NCBI RefSeq assembly: GCF_003325355.1
Contig: NZ_CP030850.1
Location: forward strand, 5,759,501 to 5,823,500
Source of the DNA: Runella rosea
GTDB taxonomy: Bacteria > Bacteroidota > Bacteroidia > Cytophagales > Spirosomataceae
Reading direction: 5' to 3'
DNA: 64,000 nucleotides
Of this stretch, positions 51,161 to 61,500 are shown one piece after another (position 1 is the stretch's first letter; each line of letters starts with the position of its first letter). Both the position numbers and the translations under genes were made by a program. Under the pieces are notes generated by a model that saw only the letters and a list, made by a program, of their open reading frames with translations, was not told the DNA's origin and made no database searches.

Positions 51161-54160
51161 ATGCGTTTATTTTCTACCATACAAACGAAAGAATCTACCA
51201 CTGACAATCATTGGCTTACTGCTTTTTTTATAGCAAATTTCTCTCGCCCTTTGTTGTTGTTTGGTTTTTTGATACTCACTCTCGGTTTGTTGCCAAAGGC
51301 GGCCTTTGGACAAAAAAAAGTTGACAGTTTCTTAGCCCTTAAAGGGCAGGCCCGTTTGGATAGCCTAGAACTCTACTACGTATCGGTGTGGGAAGATTTG
51401 GACAGTACTACGGCTTTTAAAGAAATAAATTCTGTCAGAACCTATGCTGATAAAACCAGAGATGAATTTCTCGTGGTCTATTCAGAATATTTAAAAGCGC
51501 GGTATCATCTCAGGGGGGTAGAACGAAATTTGAAAATCGTTTACGCCTACCTCAAGGAGATTCAGGCAACGCTAAATAAACAAAAACCAAGTGCGCTCAC
51601 GGAGCGCTTGAATGCAGATATTGAGCATTATTTGGGGGGTATTCTATACATCGAACGTACAAACTCGGTTAAAGGAATTACGCACCTTCTTTCGGCGGAT
51701 TTGACCTATCGAAAAATAGGATACGAAAATATCCAGTTTGCCGACCGCCGACTTGCTCATCTGGGGCTCTATTATCAGGTAGAAGTGGGTGATTATAAAA
51801 CGGCCATGGGGTATTTTAAAGAGGCTGAAGCTTATATTTATAAAGACCCTATCGACAAGTACCGAATTGCTTTTTACAAAGATTACGCAAATTGTTTTGC
51901 CAAACTGAAGCAGTACGATAAGGCTATTATGTACAATAAATTGGCAATGGCGCAGATTCGTCTCAAAAGAGACAGCCTTAAAGTCGGGACCATCAGCGGC
52001 AATATCGGTGAAATTATCCTCAATGAGTTTGCTAACCCCATTGAATCGGAGCCTTATTTTCACAAAGAATTGCTGTATCGACAGCGCTATAAACCCCATG
52101 GAATAGATGACATTGCCAAAGTGTACGGAAACTTATGCCAGGTAGCTGGGATAAAGAAAAACCGAGATGAGGTGTTAAGTTATTTTAATAAAGCCCTCAA
52201 AACCATTGAAATGTACGAAGACACGGTTGACCGGCATAGCGTCTTGATGTCTATCTACCGAAATCGCATGGCGGCCGATACGCTGCTGGGAGATTATAAA
52301 AGTGCCTTTCGGTACGAAAAATTATACTATGAAGAGTTAATGGCGAGCCTGCGTCATAACTTGAGAGTGGCTACTTCGGAAGCTTCTATTAAGTTTGACG
52401 TTGAGAAAAGCAGGTTGCGGGCCGAGCTTGCCAACCAGCAAGCCAAAAATTCCCGCTTCTGGGTGTTTGTCATTTCCTTGCTACTATTGGTGGCGCTGAT
52501 TGGTGGGTATTTCTTGTATTATCGACAGCGGGCCAAGAAAGAGGAACTCGCCCAACGATTGTCTTTTGAACAAAAAGAAGCTGAACGCTTGGCGGAGTTG
52601 GACTTGCTTAAGACCCGTTTTTTTGCTAATATCTCCCACGAATTTCGAACCCCACTGACGCTTTTGGTGGGGCCTTTGGCTGATTTTCAGAAAAAATACC
52701 CCACTGAAGCGATGATTCCGGTCATGCAGCGAAATTTGGTTCGGTTGCAGGTGTTGATTAATCAACTGCTCGATTTGTCGAAATTGGAAGCGGGCAAGAT
52801 GGAGCCGCAGATTCAATACGGCGATTTGTCGCATTTTTTTCAGTATCTGTTTGCCTCCTTTGAGTCACTGGCTCAGAGCAAAAAGATTGTGTTTCAACGC
52901 TCACAGAGCCATGAACATCAAATGGCTTATTTTGACGAGGATAAACTGGAAAAAATTGTCACGAATTTACTTTCCAACGCGTTTAAGTTTACGCCTGAAA
53001 ACGGCCGCATAACCGTTGAAATCTCCTATGTTTCATCTGCCGAAGCTCTGGGTGGGGCATTGACCACCATTACCGTGGCAGACACTGGTATCGGCATTGA
53101 TCCCCAACGACTGCCACGTATCTTTGACCGTTTTTATCAGGTTGACGATAGCCAACGACGGGATTACGAAGGTACGGGTATTGGGTTGGCGTTGGTGAAA
53201 GAACTAGTGAACGCCCTTCATGGGACGATTGAGGTAGAAAGTGCTTTAGGAAAAGGCACGGCCTTTGTGGTTAATTTACCCTGTGACCAAGCCCATTGGG
53301 GAGACCGAGTCCTCAATGTGGAAGCCAATCGAATGCTTGAAAAAAGAGCCATTCTACCTTTGATTGAAGAACCCAAGGTGGCTATTCCCACCACCGCTAC
53401 GGCTGATTTGCCTATTTTGTTGATTGTGGAAGATAACCCTGATTTACGCCAATACGTACAGGGTATTTTTGGTGAGCATTATCAGGTCGTAGAAGCGCAG
53501 GATGGAGAAGACGGATTGAAAAAGGCCATTGAATTGGTGCCAGATATTGTGATTTGTGATTTGATGATGCCACGCCTCGACGGTTTCGGTTTTTGCAAAG
53601 CACTGAAAACCGATCTTCGCACCAACCACATCCCGGTGGTGATGCTCACCGCCAAAGCGACGCTCGAAGACCGTTTGGAAGGATTAACGCTCGGAGCAGA
53701 TGATTATTTGGCGAAGCCGTTTAGCACGGATGAACTCCGAATACGGGTGCAGAACTTACTACAACAGCGGTTGGTTTTACAACAAAAATACCGCCAAACT
53801 GTCGTGCTGGAAGAGCCACTCCCAATGGCTGAAACGGTACTTTCAATGGATGACATGTTTTTGGAAAAAGCACTAGGAGTAGTAGAACATAATAGCGCTG
53901 ACAGTAGTTTTGATGTGGAGACTTTTGCCGAGGCCATGAGCATGACGTCGGTGCAGCTAAGGCGTAAGCTGAAAGCCCTGACCGGCCAAACGGTAACGGT
54001 GTTTGTGCGAAATTATCGCCTGGAAAAAGCCGCGGAATTGCTGCGCATCCGGGCGGGAACCGTATCAGACATTGCCTATCAAGTAGGTTTTGAAAGCCTG
54101 CCGTATTTCTCCAAAGTATTTCAGGAAAGGTTTGGAAAAGCGCCATCGGAGTGGCATTAG
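51161..54160 (+). CDS. hybrid histidine kinase with TPR sensor and AraC output (HK3)
   Basis: A 999-residue protein with a different sensor from its neighbours: a hydrophobic segment (about 20-45), a periplasmic TPR-like helical repeat region (about 60-420; YYQVEVGDYKTAMGYFKEA, YANCFAKLKQYDKAIMYNKLA) and a membrane helix (433-455). Then HisKA with H493 (TRFFANISHEFRTPLT), HATPase (NLLSNAFKF), REC with D800 (CDLMMPRLDG) and an AraC domain (FAEAMSMTSVQLRRKLKALT). The REC-AraC end is nearly identical in DNA sequence to that of HK4. The ATG at 51161 gives the best membrane start. HK4 begins 20 bp after its stop, so the two form an operon. Its ligand is unknown. Confidence 0.92.
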   Translation: MRLFSTIQTKESTTDNHWLTAFFIANFSRPLLLFGFLILTLGLLPKAAFGQKKVDSFLALKGQARLDSLELYYVSVWEDLDSTTAFKEINSVRTYADKTRDEFLVVYSEYLKARYHLRGVERNLKIVYAYLKEIQATLNKQKPSALTERLNADIEHYLGGILYIERTNSVKGITHLLSADLTYRKIGYENIQFADRRLAHLGLYYQVEVGDYKTAMGYFKEAEAYIYKDPIDKYRIAFYKDYANCFAKLKQYDKAIMYNKLAMAQIRLKRDSLKVGTISGNIGEIILNEFANPIESEPYFHKELLYRQRYKPHGIDDIAKVYGNLCQVAGIKKNRDEVLSYFNKALKTIEMYEDTVDRHSVLMSIYRNRMAADTLLGDYKSAFRYEKLYYEELMASLRHNLRVATSEASIKFDVEKSRLRAELANQQAKNSRFWVFVISLLLLVALIGGYFLYYRQRAKKEELAQRLSFEQKEAERLAELDLLKTRFFANISHEFRTPLTLLVGPLADFQKKYPTEAMIPVMQRNLVRLQVLINQLLDLSKLEAGKMEPQIQYGDLSHFFQYLFASFESLAQSKKIVFQRSQSHEHQMAYFDEDKLEKIVTNLLSNAFKFTPENGRITVEISYVSSAEALGGALTTITVADTGIGIDPQRLPRIFDRFYQVDDSQRRDYEGTGIGLALVKELVNALHGTIEVESALGKGTAFVVNLPCDQAHWGDRVLNVEANRMLEKRAILPLIEEPKVAIPTTATADLPILLIVEDNPDLRQYVQGIFGEHYQVVEAQDGEDGLKKAIELVPDIVICDLMMPRLDGFGFCKALKTDLRTNHIPVVMLTAKATLEDRLEGLTLGADDYLAKPFSTDELRIRVQNLLQQRLVLQQKYRQTVVLEEPLPMAETVLSMDDMFLEKALGVVEHNSADSSFDVETFAEAMSMTSVQLRRKLKALTGQTVTVFVRNYRLEKAAELLRIRAGTVSDIAYQVGFESLPYFSKVFQERFGKAPSEWH

Positions 54161-54180
54161 AAAAGGCGATTGAAAACAAA

Positions 54181-56979
54181 ATGATTATGAATAAGTACAA
54201 GTGGTCAAGGATAATTCTTTTTACGCTCTTTTGTTTTGTTAACTACGAAGGCTACCCGCAGGATATTATCTTATCATCTGACCAGAAACTGCCTATCAAT
54301 ATTACAACCTCGATAGAAATTTTCAGAGACTCCTCTGCACAGTTGATTTTAGGGCAGGCAATCACCAAAAACTATCAAAAGTCCACAAAAGACCATTTTA
54401 TTTTCCCTTACACCAACGATACCTTTTGGGTACGATTTAAGCTAAAAAACACCAATTCTCAAAACAGAAACTGGTTTTTGGTGTGGGGGAATCCATTGGT
54501 TGAGCAGCTTGATTTCTATATCTCAGATAGCACCAACCAGCGTTTCTTGCACAAGCAACAAAAAATTCTGACCCTTGAAAAGGAAAGAAAAATGATTGAC
54601 CAAGAACCCAAATTCGCTTTTGAGCTAGGCCCGCAACAAACCAAAACGGTCTATATCAAGCTCACAAGCAAGCGCGGGCATTATGGTAATTTGAGAATAC
54701 ACTCTGCCGAGTCTCATTATAAATCCAGATTGGATGATTATGCTGGTCAAAGTTTTTTTAATGGCTTGGTTATTTTTCGCCTTTTTTTGGTGGTTTCGCT
54801 GAGTCTATTTGTTATCAAAGATTTGCCTTTCCGACTCTACTCTCTGCATACGGTCATCAAGACTTTTGCATTTTGGGGTTATTTGAACATCGCGGGGCCC
54901 CTTTATACTGACAATCCAGATGTAGCAAAAAAAGTAGATTTTCTCTTCTACAACTCGATTACCATGGGGTCGGGGCTTTTTATTTTATTTACATTAGCCC
55001 TTAACAAACTTCCCAAATGGCATTCAATCCTGATTGGCTTTATATTGGTTTTTACCGTGTTTGATGGGATTATCGTCTTTTTCGATTATCAATGGTATTG
55101 GCTAAAAGCAGGGTTGTATACCATCGTTTTCTCCGCTATTTACTTCATCATTTTGTACATTTATTGTATCATCAAACAAATCTCCATTGGCAAATACTAC
55201 GCTCTTCCATTTATCTTGGGGTTGATAAGCTATTTTTTGCTGTATGTACGATTATTGGGTTGGATAGAGTATCAGCCAATCTATGGCATTGCGTATCTGC
55301 TTTTCATGGGAGAAATTTTCGTTTTTGTTATTTTCTTGGGACGGATTTTTAGAAATACCGAACAGAATAAACGCCTGGCCGAACAACAATTAACGTTTAA
55401 CATCGAACAGTCGGCCCGTCTCAAAGAGCTTGATACGCTCAAAACTACTTTTTTTGCCAATATTTCTCATGAGTTTCGTACCCCGCTCACGCTCATTTTG
55501 TCGCCGCTGAATGACTTGCAAAGGGAATTTCCCAAGCGTGAAATATTTCGCATCATGCAGCAAAATGCCGAGCGACTGTTGGCTTTGATTAACCAATTGC
55601 TTGATTTGAGTAAATTAGAAGCAGGCAAAATGACGGTGGAGATACAACAGGCTGATTTGTCGCAGTTTTTGCGGCAGCTGCTCGCTTCGTTTGAGTCGTT
55701 GGCGCAGAGTAAAAGCATTGTTTTTCAGTACGAACAGAGTCATCCTACCCGAATCGACTATTTTGATGCCGACAAACTCGAAAAAATCGTCACCAATCTG
55801 CTTTCCAATGCCTTTAAGTTTACCCCTGAGAAAGGCCGAATTGAAGTGCGGGTAGATTATACCGAACGCGACTGTATCATCAAAATCAAGGACAGCGGTA
55901 TCGGGATTGCGACCGAGCGCCTTCCAGTTATTTTTGACCGGTTTTATCAGGCGGACCAAGGCAATAATCGAAATTTTGAAGGAACAGGCATTGGCTTGGC
56001 GCTGGTAAAAGAATTGGTAGATGTGTTGCGGGGCCGTATTGAAGTGAAAAGTGAATTGGGAAAAGGGAGCACTTTTGTGGTAACATTGCCCTGCGATGCC
56101 GCCACTTGGAGCCAATATTTGAACAAAAATGAACCCGTGAGGATGGTTGAAAAAACAGCGACCTTTGAGCAAATCGTCAATTATTCCGTATTGGAGGGGG
56201 CGGCTGCGGCGGAGGGGGGGCTTGATTTGCCCATCTTGTTGATTGTGGAAGACAACCCTGATCTAAGACAATACGTACGCGGTATTTTTGGCGAGCGCTA
56301 TCAGGTAGAAGAAGCGCAGGATGGAGAAGAGGGATTAAGAAAGGCCTTTGAGTTGGTGCCTGATATTGTGATTTGTGATTTGATGATGCCCCACCTCAAC
56401 GGTTTCGGGTTTTGTCAAGCGCTGAAAACGGACCCGCGTACCAACCACATTCCAGTGGTAATGCTGACGGCGAAAGCAACGCTCGAAGACCGTCTGGAAG
56501 GATTGACGCTCGGCGCGGATGATTATCTGGCCAAACCGTTTAGCTCGAATGAACTCCAAATACGGGTGCAAAATCTGTTGCAACAGCGGCGGCTTTTGCA
56601 ACAGAAATACGGCCAAAACGGTGTGTTGACTAACCCATCGCCGGCTGCGTTAAAAGGGCCTTCGATGGATGATGTGTTTTTGGAAAAAGCACTTAAGGTG
56701 GTAGAGCGTTCAATTGCCGACAGCAATTTTGATGTAGAGACCTTTGCCGAGGCCATGAGCATGACGTCGGTGCAGCTAAGGCGTAAGCTAAAAGCCATAA
56801 CTGGCCAAACGGTAACGGTGTTTGTGCGAAATTATCGTTTAGAAAAAGCCGCGGAATTGCTGCGCAGCCGGGCAGGAACGGTATCAGACATTGCGTATCA
56901 AGTAGGTTTTGAAAGCCTGCCGTATTTCTCCAAAGTATTTCAGGAAAGATTTGGTAAAACGCCGTCGGAGTGGAACTGA
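54181..56979 (+). CDS. hybrid histidine kinase with 7TM-DISM sensor and AraC output (HK4)
   Basis: A 932-residue protein that joins the HK1-like sensor to the HK3-like output. Signal peptide (about 10-28), 7TMR-DISM domain, seven membrane helices (about 190-395), HisKA with H430 (TTFFANISHEFRTPLT), HATPase (NLLSNAFKF, GTGIGLALVKEL), REC with D733 (CDLMMPHLNG) and AraC domain (FAEAMSMTSVQLRRKLKAIT). It starts 20 bp after HK3 in the same operon. I used the ATG at 54181; one at 54187 (MNKYKW) is equally possible. Because its DNA-binding domain matches HK3, both should act on the same sites. A repeat array lies 165 bp after it. Confidence 0.93.
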   Translation: MIMNKYKWSRIILFTLFCFVNYEGYPQDIILSSDQKLPINITTSIEIFRDSSAQLILGQAITKNYQKSTKDHFIFPYTNDTFWVRFKLKNTNSQNRNWFLVWGNPLVEQLDFYISDSTNQRFLHKQQKILTLEKERKMIDQEPKFAFELGPQQTKTVYIKLTSKRGHYGNLRIHSAESHYKSRLDDYAGQSFFNGLVIFRLFLVVSLSLFVIKDLPFRLYSLHTVIKTFAFWGYLNIAGPLYTDNPDVAKKVDFLFYNSITMGSGLFILFTLALNKLPKWHSILIGFILVFTVFDGIIVFFDYQWYWLKAGLYTIVFSAIYFIILYIYCIIKQISIGKYYALPFILGLISYFLLYVRLLGWIEYQPIYGIAYLLFMGEIFVFVIFLGRIFRNTEQNKRLAEQQLTFNIEQSARLKELDTLKTTFFANISHEFRTPLTLILSPLNDLQREFPKREIFRIMQQNAERLLALINQLLDLSKLEAGKMTVEIQQADLSQFLRQLLASFESLAQSKSIVFQYEQSHPTRIDYFDADKLEKIVTNLLSNAFKFTPEKGRIEVRVDYTERDCIIKIKDSGIGIATERLPVIFDRFYQADQGNNRNFEGTGIGLALVKELVDVLRGRIEVKSELGKGSTFVVTLPCDAATWSQYLNKNEPVRMVEKTATFEQIVNYSVLEGAAAAEGGLDLPILLIVEDNPDLRQYVRGIFGERYQVEEAQDGEEGLRKAFELVPDIVICDLMMPHLNGFGFCQALKTDPRTNHIPVVMLTAKATLEDRLEGLTLGADDYLAKPFSSNELQIRVQNLLQQRRLLQQKYGQNGVLTNPSPAALKGPSMDDVFLEKALKVVERSIADSNFDVETFAEAMSMTSVQLRRKLKAITGQTVTVFVRNYRLEKAAELLRSRAGTVSDIAYQVGFESLPYFSKVFQERFGKTPSEWN

Positions 56980-57144
56980 AAATGCTCTTTTGAAGGGTTT
57001 CTTTCCTTTTATTACTTAATTTTTTAAAAATCAATACGCGTTCAAATCGGTTTTTTGTCAGTCCGACTCAACCGCTCAAGCCTGTGCTTGAATGTTACCC
57101 TTCCAGTACTAAAAAAGCCATATTTCTTCAAAAAAAGGCTTTTT

Positions 57145-57254
57145 GTTCAAAATGAGGAAAAGAAAGTTCAAAATGAGGAAGAGAAATCGACTTCTGTTCT
57201 GAGAGCCTTTGTGCCCTTTTTTTTTCGGTCCAGAATGAGGAAGAGAAAGTCCAG
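57145..57254. repeat. 21-bp-phased direct repeat array (array 2)
   Basis: Two units GTTCAAAATGAGGAARAGAAA start at 57145 and 57166, exactly 21 bp apart. A third (CAGAATGAGGAAGAGAAAG) lies 62 bp farther on, about six turns. GTCCAG at 57228 and again at 57249 repeats with the same 21-bp step. The ATGAG core is shared with a unit of array 1. The array lies after HK4 and 207 bp before the cytochrome c gene, in a 481-bp interval with no gene. Confidence 0.75.
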
Positions 57255-57460
57255 TTTGTGCTAACACTTGGCGAGCAAAATCGACCAATTTTGTCTCATT
57301 CACTCACCCAAACAGTGTTGTGTTTTCCTAGACCGTTTTTTAGAACCATACTCAATTTATGATGAAATACGTATTGAAGCGCTCTTCATTGCGGCGAGTC
57401 GAGATCGCCTGATGATGCAGAAGTCTATACGTATCGTTGCAAACTCTATCACAACGAAAC

Positions 57461-58423
57461 ATGAAAAAAATAGTAACTCTTCTGCTCAAAGTCGTGGCCG
57501 TTTTGTTGGCCGTGGTTGGTCTGGTCCTGTTGTTTGTCAACTTCCGAGGGGTACCTTCTTACGAAGTCAATATCCCCGAAAACATCAAAAACGTCAAAGT
57601 AGAAGTAACCCCCCAGCGGGTAGCACGTGGCGAAAAAATAGCCTTAGTGATGTGTAATGCCTGCCATGCCAACCAAGACAACCGATTGGTAGGTAAGCAT
57701 ATTGACGACTTGCCAGCGGAGTTTGGTAAGGCTTATTCGCTCAATATCACCCAAGATGCCGAAGATGGTATCGGGAGCTGGACCGATGGAGAAATCATGT
57801 ATTTTCTCAAAACGGGAATCAAACGTAACGGGCAGTACGCACCCATTATGCCCAAATTTCCGCGCATGGCCGACGAAGACTTGAAGTCAATCATTGCCTA
57901 TTTGCATTCAGACCGTTTTCCCGTTCAAGCTACCAAAGGGGAAGGGCATGAGCAGGAGCCTAGTCTTTTGCTCAAAGTACTGACGAATACCGTAATGAAA
58001 CCCATTGAGCCCATTACGAAACCGATTTTGGTGCCTGATTCAACCGACAAGGTGGCGTTTGGAAAGTATATTGCCAACGATCTCATTGCGTGTTACGCCT
58101 GTCACTCGGGCGATTTGGCCAAGGCAGACCCGCTTCATCCCGAAAAATCGTTTGGCTTCTACGGAGGCGGCATCAAAATGCCCGATTTGGAAGGCAAAAT
58201 TGTTCCTACGGCCAATTTAACCTTTGACGAGGAGACGGGTATCGCCAAAAAATACAATGAGGAGCAGTTTGTTCATGCGGTTAGATTTTGTAAAAAACCT
58301 GACGGGGGCATTTTGCGCTACCCCATGCAGCCTCATATCACCCTGACTGACTATGAAGTCAAGGCCATTTTCGCCTACCTTAAAACAGTGCCTAAAATCA
58401 AGAATAATGTCAATGCACTCTAG
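57461..58423 (+). CDS. dihaem cytochrome c family protein
   Basis: A 320-residue protein with one N-terminal membrane helix (MKKIVTLLLKVVAVLLAVVG..., residues 4-25), which acts as an anchor or uncleaved signal, and two haem c sites: CNACH at 65-69 and CYACH at 211-215. Each is followed by the usual helix and a likely axial Met (PIMPKFPRM after the first, YPMQPH after the second). It should carry electrons in the periplasm, with a donor or acceptor that is not encoded next to it. The ATG at 57461 gives the anchor; array 2 lies upstream, so HK3/HK4 may control it. It is 150 bp before the second giant protein gene. Confidence 0.9.
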   Translation: MKKIVTLLLKVVAVLLAVVGLVLLFVNFRGVPSYEVNIPENIKNVKVEVTPQRVARGEKIALVMCNACHANQDNRLVGKHIDDLPAEFGKAYSLNITQDAEDGIGSWTDGEIMYFLKTGIKRNGQYAPIMPKFPRMADEDLKSIIAYLHSDRFPVQATKGEGHEQEPSLLLKVLTNTVMKPIEPITKPILVPDSTDKVAFGKYIANDLIACYACHSGDLAKADPLHPEKSFGFYGGGIKMPDLEGKIVPTANLTFDEETGIAKKYNEEQFVHAVRFCKKPDGGILRYPMQPHITLTDYEVKAIFAYLKTVPKIKNNVNAL

Positions 58424-58573
58424 GTGCGCGGTTTTTGTACCTATTAACAACCTTTCGTGGTAGAAAGAGGAAAAGTCGGGGGGCGATATTATAACCTAAA
58501 ATCAATCCCCGCTTTTCAGTTCTCCCTCGAAGTTAATAAGCCTATCTCACCCTTAGCATTTTCTTTCTACCAA

Positions 58574-61500
58574 ATGAAAAAACTCTTTTACTTCGTCGTG
58601 ACTTTGCTCACGAGTCAACAACTTTGTGCCCAGATCAAAACATGGAATGGCTCCGTAAGTACTGATTGGTACAACGCCGCCAACTGGACTCCCTCCGCTG
58701 GTGCAACCGCCGGTGCTCCTACGGCAACCGACAATGTCTTTATCACTATCGCAAGTCCGGACCCCATCATTGCATCGGGAAATGCCGTGGCGAAATCCAT
58801 CAATATGGATGTGGTGGGCAGTGCATTGACCATCAACAGCGGCGCAACATTGACGGTTTCTACAAACGGTGGTGATGCGGTCAGTGTAATAAGGGGCACG
58901 CTGACCAACAACGGTACCCTTTCGGTGACCAACACTGCCACTTTTACCTCTGGTCTGGAAGGGATGTCTTTGACCACTGGAGGAACGGTAATCAATAGTG
59001 GGATATTGACCATCAATGCGGGGGAAAATGTGGCCCTCAACATTGCAGGAAGTACGTTTACCAATCAAACGGGCGGAAATGTTACCTCAAACGGGCGGGA
59101 TGTGATTCGTATGAGCGGTGCTGGTGTGAGTTTTACCAACGCGGCGGGGGCGACTTTCACGGGAACCTCCACTAATTCGGGAATTTTTGCCCAGCCAGGC
59201 TCAATCACGAACGGAGGTACAATGGATATTACTGGTTCAGTAGAACTCTATAATATGACGGTTTTTACTAATTCGGCGTGCGGGAAGTTTAAAGTAACTG
59301 GCGCTTTCTTTAACCAGTCGGGCAGTTCCCTCTCCAACGCAGGGTTTTTACACGTTACGGGGACATTATCCAACAATGGCTCAGCAACCAATACGGGAGT
59401 GGTGAAGTCTGCGTCGGGAACGATACCCAATTCTGGTAACGCTTCGGTCAGAGTAAATGACACGCCCACGCCTATTTTTACCTACGGCGGCACTTTCAAC
59501 GGAATCATCAATGGGATTTTTAAAGATGCCTTGGCCAACGAGTCGGCGGGGACTTTTACGGCGCCCAATACCTTTCTGGGGGATAATACCCTGCCTATAG
59601 GTTCTCAGACACTTTACGCCAAAATCACGCCCAACGGCGGTGCCTGTTTTTACATTGTCCCGTTTATGTTTGTGTACACGCTGCCGCCTGCTTTTACCAC
59701 TCATCCGGCCAACGTGGCGGTGTGCAGCGGATCTCCTACCTCGTTTACGGTGGCTGCTACCGATGCCGTTTCGTATCAATGGCAAATCAGTACCAACAAC
59801 GGCAGCAACTGGAGCAATCTTTCTAATAATGCAACGTACTCGAATGTAACGACCGTGACGCTGAATATCAGCAGCTCAGCTGGGCTGGGCAGCTCTATCT
59901 ATCGGTGCGTGGCCACGGGTGCTGGTGGAACCACCAACTCAAACTCGGCCTCTATCACCCTCAATCCAGCCACTACTCCGCCTTCGACGGGGACCATTAC
60001 CTGGACTGGAGCGGTCAGTACCGATTGGAATACGCCCTGCAACTGGTCGCCAGGTAGTGTGCCCACGGTTGACAATGAAGTGCTTATCAATAACGTTGCG
60101 AATGACCCCGTGATAGCCTCGGGAACCACGGCCAATACGGGCTATATCACCCTAAGTACGGGAGCTGTATTGACAGTGAACAGCGGAGGGGTTTTGAACG
60201 TGAGAGGCAACACTAACGATGGAATGAGGCTTGTTGCTGCCACCTTTACCAACAACGGTACGACGGATATTCAACGCCCAGGAGGTTTACCCTTTGCATC
60301 AGGAGGGATTTATTCACAAACGGGTTCTGCAGTAAACAACAGCGGAACGCTCACTGTTAATTCCGACGGAGCTCCTTTTTCAAATGGCGGAGGAACGTTT
60401 AATGTAACTAACAACAGTGGAGGGGTGTTGAATGTCATCAACGGTAATGGGTTTACTTCCACTGGAGTATCTACCAATAGAATTACGATAACAAATAATG
60501 GCACAATCAACAGCAACTGTAGTTCCATAAGTGGATTCTATTCTTTCACAAACAATGGCATTGTAAATATAAACACTGGAGGTATTACGGTTGCGAGTAG
60601 TAAATCATTGACCAACAATGCCTGCGGTAAAATAGTCGTAAGTGCGGGGAATTACACCAATGCTGGATCTACCACTAATGCGGGTTTTATCCATGTAATC
60701 AATGAAATATACACAACTTCAACGTTTAATAATACAGGAATACTGAAATACGGAACCGTTGCGGGGACAACCAATATTTCAAATACGGGTACGTCGGCAA
60801 TCATTGTTAAAGATAGTCCCACGCCTATTTTTACATATGGAGGTGCTTCCTACAACGGTACCATCAATGGCATTTATACTGATGCAGCAGCAACAAATTT
60901 AGCTGGCACATTTACCCCTTTGAATTCCTTCGTGCCAGATGCAGGCTTGCCCATCGGTTCTCAAACACTTTATGCCAAAATCACACCCAGCGGTGGTGCC
61001 TGTTTTTACATTGTCCCGTTTGTGTATGTGGTTTTGCCAACCTTTACGGCTCAACCTTCCAATGTTATAAGATGCTCGCCAGAGGCGGCATCCTTTACGG
61101 TATCGGCAAATCAAGCTACTTCTTACCAGTGGCAAGTAAGCACGGATGGCGGCACCAATTGGACCAACATCACGGCCAACGCTATCTATACCAATGTGAC
61201 CACTACCACGCTGAATGTCAGCAATACGGCAGGCTTAAACACTTATCAGTACCGGTGCGTAGCAACAAACACTGGCGGTTCTGTCAATTCTAATGCCGCC
61301 CTATTGACGGTCATAACGGGCGTAAATACCCCGACTGGCACGCTTACTTGGACGGGCACTTTCGGGACAGATTGGAGTCAGGCCTGTAATTGGTCGCCGG
61401 CCAGTGTGCCCGCAGTAGGCAATGACGTAGTCATCCCCAATACAACCAACGACCCCATCATTGGGGCATCAACCAATGCAGTGGCCAAGTCGGTAGAAGT

